Positions 61,501 through 64,000 of a stretch of DNA of 64,000 nt are shown piece after piece. The notes below the pieces were generated by a model, which saw only the letters and a list, made by a program, of their open reading frames with translations, ran no database searches and was not told the origin of the DNA. The translations under genes were made by a program, and so were the position numbers. Origin of the DNA: Mimachlamys varia. Lineage: Eukaryota; Mollusca; Bivalvia; Pectinida; Pectinidae. Where the stretch lies: positions 53,199,058-53,263,057 of the forward strand of contig OX392532.1 in NCBI GenBank assembly GCA_947623455.1. Direction: 5' to 3'. Each line of letters begins with the position of its first letter. Position 1 is the first letter of the stretch.

Positions 61501-64000
61501 GTTCTACATGTACACAAACAATATATACTATTCTATACATGTACACAAACAATATATACTGTTCTACATGTACACACACAATATATACTGTTCTATACAT
61601 GTACACAAACAACATATACTGTTCTACATGTACGCAAACAATATGAAGTGTTCTATACATGTACACAAACAATATATACTGTTCTACATGTACACAAACA
61701 ATATATACTGTTCTACATGTACACAAAAAATATATACTGTTCTATACATGAACACAAACAATATACACTGTTCTACATGTACGCAAACAATATGAAGTGT
61801 TCTACATGTACAAAAACAATATATACTGTTCTACATGTACGCAAACAATATATACTGTTCTACATGTACACAAACAATATATACTGTTCTACATGTACGC
61901 AAACAATATGAAGTGTTCTACATGTACAAAAACAATATGAACCTTTCTACATGTACACAAACAATATATACTGTTCTATACATGTATGCAAACAATATAT
62001 ACTGTTCTATACATGTACGCAAACAATATGAAGTGTTCTACATGTACACAAACAATATGTACTGTTCTATACATGTACACAAACAATATATAATGTTCTA
62101 TACATGTACACAAACAATATATACTGTTCTATACATGTACGCAAACAATATATACTGTTCTATACATGTACACAAACAATATATACTGTTCTATACATGT
62201 ACGCAAACAATATATACTGTTCTATACATGTACGCAAACAATATATACTGTTCTATACATGTACACAAACAATATATACTGTTCTATACATGTACACAAA
62301 CAATATATACTGTTATATACATGTACACAACAATATGTACTGTTCTACATTAACACAAACAATATATACTGTTCTATACATGTACGCAAACAATATGAAG
62401 TGTTCTACATGTACACAAACAATATATACTGTTCTACATGTACACAAACAATATATACTGTTCTACATGTACACAAACAATATATACTGTTCTATACATG
62501 TACGCAAACAATATGTACTGTTCTACATGTACGCAAACAATATATACTGTTCTACATGTACACAAACAATATATACTGTTCTATACATGTACGCAAACAA
62601 TATGTACTGTTCTACATGTACACAAACAATATATACTGTTCTACATGTACGCAAACAATATATACTGTTCTATACATGTACGCAAACAATATGAAGTGTT
62701 CTACATGTACGCAAACAATATGAAGTGTTCTACATGTATAAAAACAATATATACTGTTCTACATGTACACAAACAATATATACTGTTCTACATGTACACA
62801 CACAATATATACTGTTCTACATGTACACAAACAATATGAAGTGTTCTATACATGTACACAAACAATATATAGTGTTCTACATGTACACAAAAAATATATA
62901 CTGTTCTACATGTACACAAACAATATATACTGTTCTACATGTACACAAACAATATATACTGTTCTATACATGTACACAAACAATATATACTGTTCTATAC
63001 ATGTACACAAACAATATATACTGTTCTACATGTACGCAAACAATATGAAGTGTTCTATACATGTACACAAACAATATATAGTGTTCTACATGTACACAAA
63101 CAATATATACTGTTCTATACATGTACACAAACAATATATACTGTTCTACATGTACACAAACAATATATACTGTTCTACATGTACACAAACAATATATACT
63201 GTTCTATACATGTACACAAACAATATATACTGTTCTACATGTACACACACAATATATACTGTTCTATACATGTACACAAACAACATATACTGTTCTACAT
63301 GTACGCAAACAATATGAAGTGTTCTATACATGTACACAAACAATATATACTGTTCTACATGTACACAAACAATATATACTGTTCTACATGTACACAAACA
63401 ATATATACTGTTCTATACATGAACACAAACAATATACACTGTTCTACATGTACGCAAACAATATGAAGTGTTCTACATGTACAAAAACAATATATACTGT
63501 TCTACATGTACGCAAACAATATATACTGTTCTACATGTACACAAACAATATATACTGTTCTACATGTACACACACAATATATACTGTTCTACATGTACAC
63601 AAACAATATGAAGTGTTCTATACATGTACACAAACAATATATAGTGTTCTACATGTACACAAAAAATATATACTGTTCTACATGTACACAAACAATATAT
63701 ACTGTTCTACATGTACACAAACAATATATACTGTTCTATACATGTACACAAACAATATATACTGTTCTATACATGTACACAAACAATATATACTGTTCTA
63801 CATGTACGCAAACAATATGAAGTGTTCTATACATGTACACAAACAATATATAGTGTTCTACATGTACACAAACAATATATACTGTTCTATACATGTACAC
63901 AAACAATATATACTGTTCTACATGTACACAAACAATATATACTGTTCTACATGTACACAAACAATATATACTATTCTATACATGTACACAAACAATATAT
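46583..64000. repeat. 29/31-bp minisatellite array, more than 17.4 kb, open at right edge
   Basis: Roughly 580 units of a 29-bp repeat (TGTTCTACATGTACACAAAC plus AATATATAC) are mixed with a 31-bp form that has TGTTCTATACATGT. Common variants are GTACGC for GTACAC, AATATGAAG for AATATATAC, AATATATAG, and AATATGAACC. The plain unit has no TAA, TAG or TGA at any position, so reading frames of up to 432 codons run through it with a 29-residue period. The ATGAAG and TATAG variants end them. They are not annotated as genes. Internal duplications at offsets of 772, 1102, 1671, 2164, 2466, 5520, 7008, 7039 and 11,160 bp are visible. Confidence 0.98.

Overview
This window looks like a stretch of a marine bivalve (mollusc) nuclear genome. 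It is AT-rich, has no prokaryotic operons and no long conserved reading frame. It carries GT-AG-bounded exon-like blocks, tRNA-derived SINE pieces, and several non-autonomous elements built like the bivalve 'pearl' family: tandem cores of about 145-155 bp, an ACGG-type tail, a terminal hairpin and a CTAA end. The species cannot be named from what is visible.

Roughly two thirds of the window (about 43 kb by my count) is tandem repeat from more than a dozen unrelated families. Left to right: a 34-bp array at the left edge (1-1158); an 82-bp array; a 19-bp array; a 155-bp-unit element (3.87-4.75 kb); a 40-bp satellite (5.44-11.80 kb); a small pearl-like element and a 94-bp array split by a foldback insertion (11.87-13.56 kb); a 26-bp array (14.96-17.42 kb); a 30/26-bp array (17.55-24.66 kb); SINE fragments (24.74-25.21 kb); a 38-bp array (30.69-32.14 kb); a 145-bp-unit pearl-like element (40.26-43.11 kb); 31-bp and 87-bp arrays (45.1-46.1 kb); and a 29/31-bp array from 46.58 kb to the right edge.

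No complete gene can be called. The best coding evidence is a set of short minus-strand exon-like blocks with matching splice signals and phases. One group lies at 25.49-26.06 kb and may continue to an exon island at 17.395-17.523 kb squeezed between two minisatellites. If so, the 26-bp array would be intronic or in the 3' UTR, with an AATAAA at 14,774-14,779. A second group, at 39.31-39.46 kb and 40.10-40.21 kb, abuts two transposable elements. I do not recognise these proteins.

Smaller mobile elements in the unique DNA include a 688-bp element with perfect 82-bp terminal inverted repeats and a 9-bp target duplication (Mutator-like architecture), a 740-bp element ending in CTAGCCC-rich inverted repeats, and a 333-bp TA-flanked MITE. 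The long reading frames inside the arrays are by-products of stop-free repeat units and are not annotated as genes. I found no convincing new gene system. The most informative features are the nested multi-kilobase duplications in the right-hand array, the exon island between two minisatellites, and the recent Mutator-like MITE.
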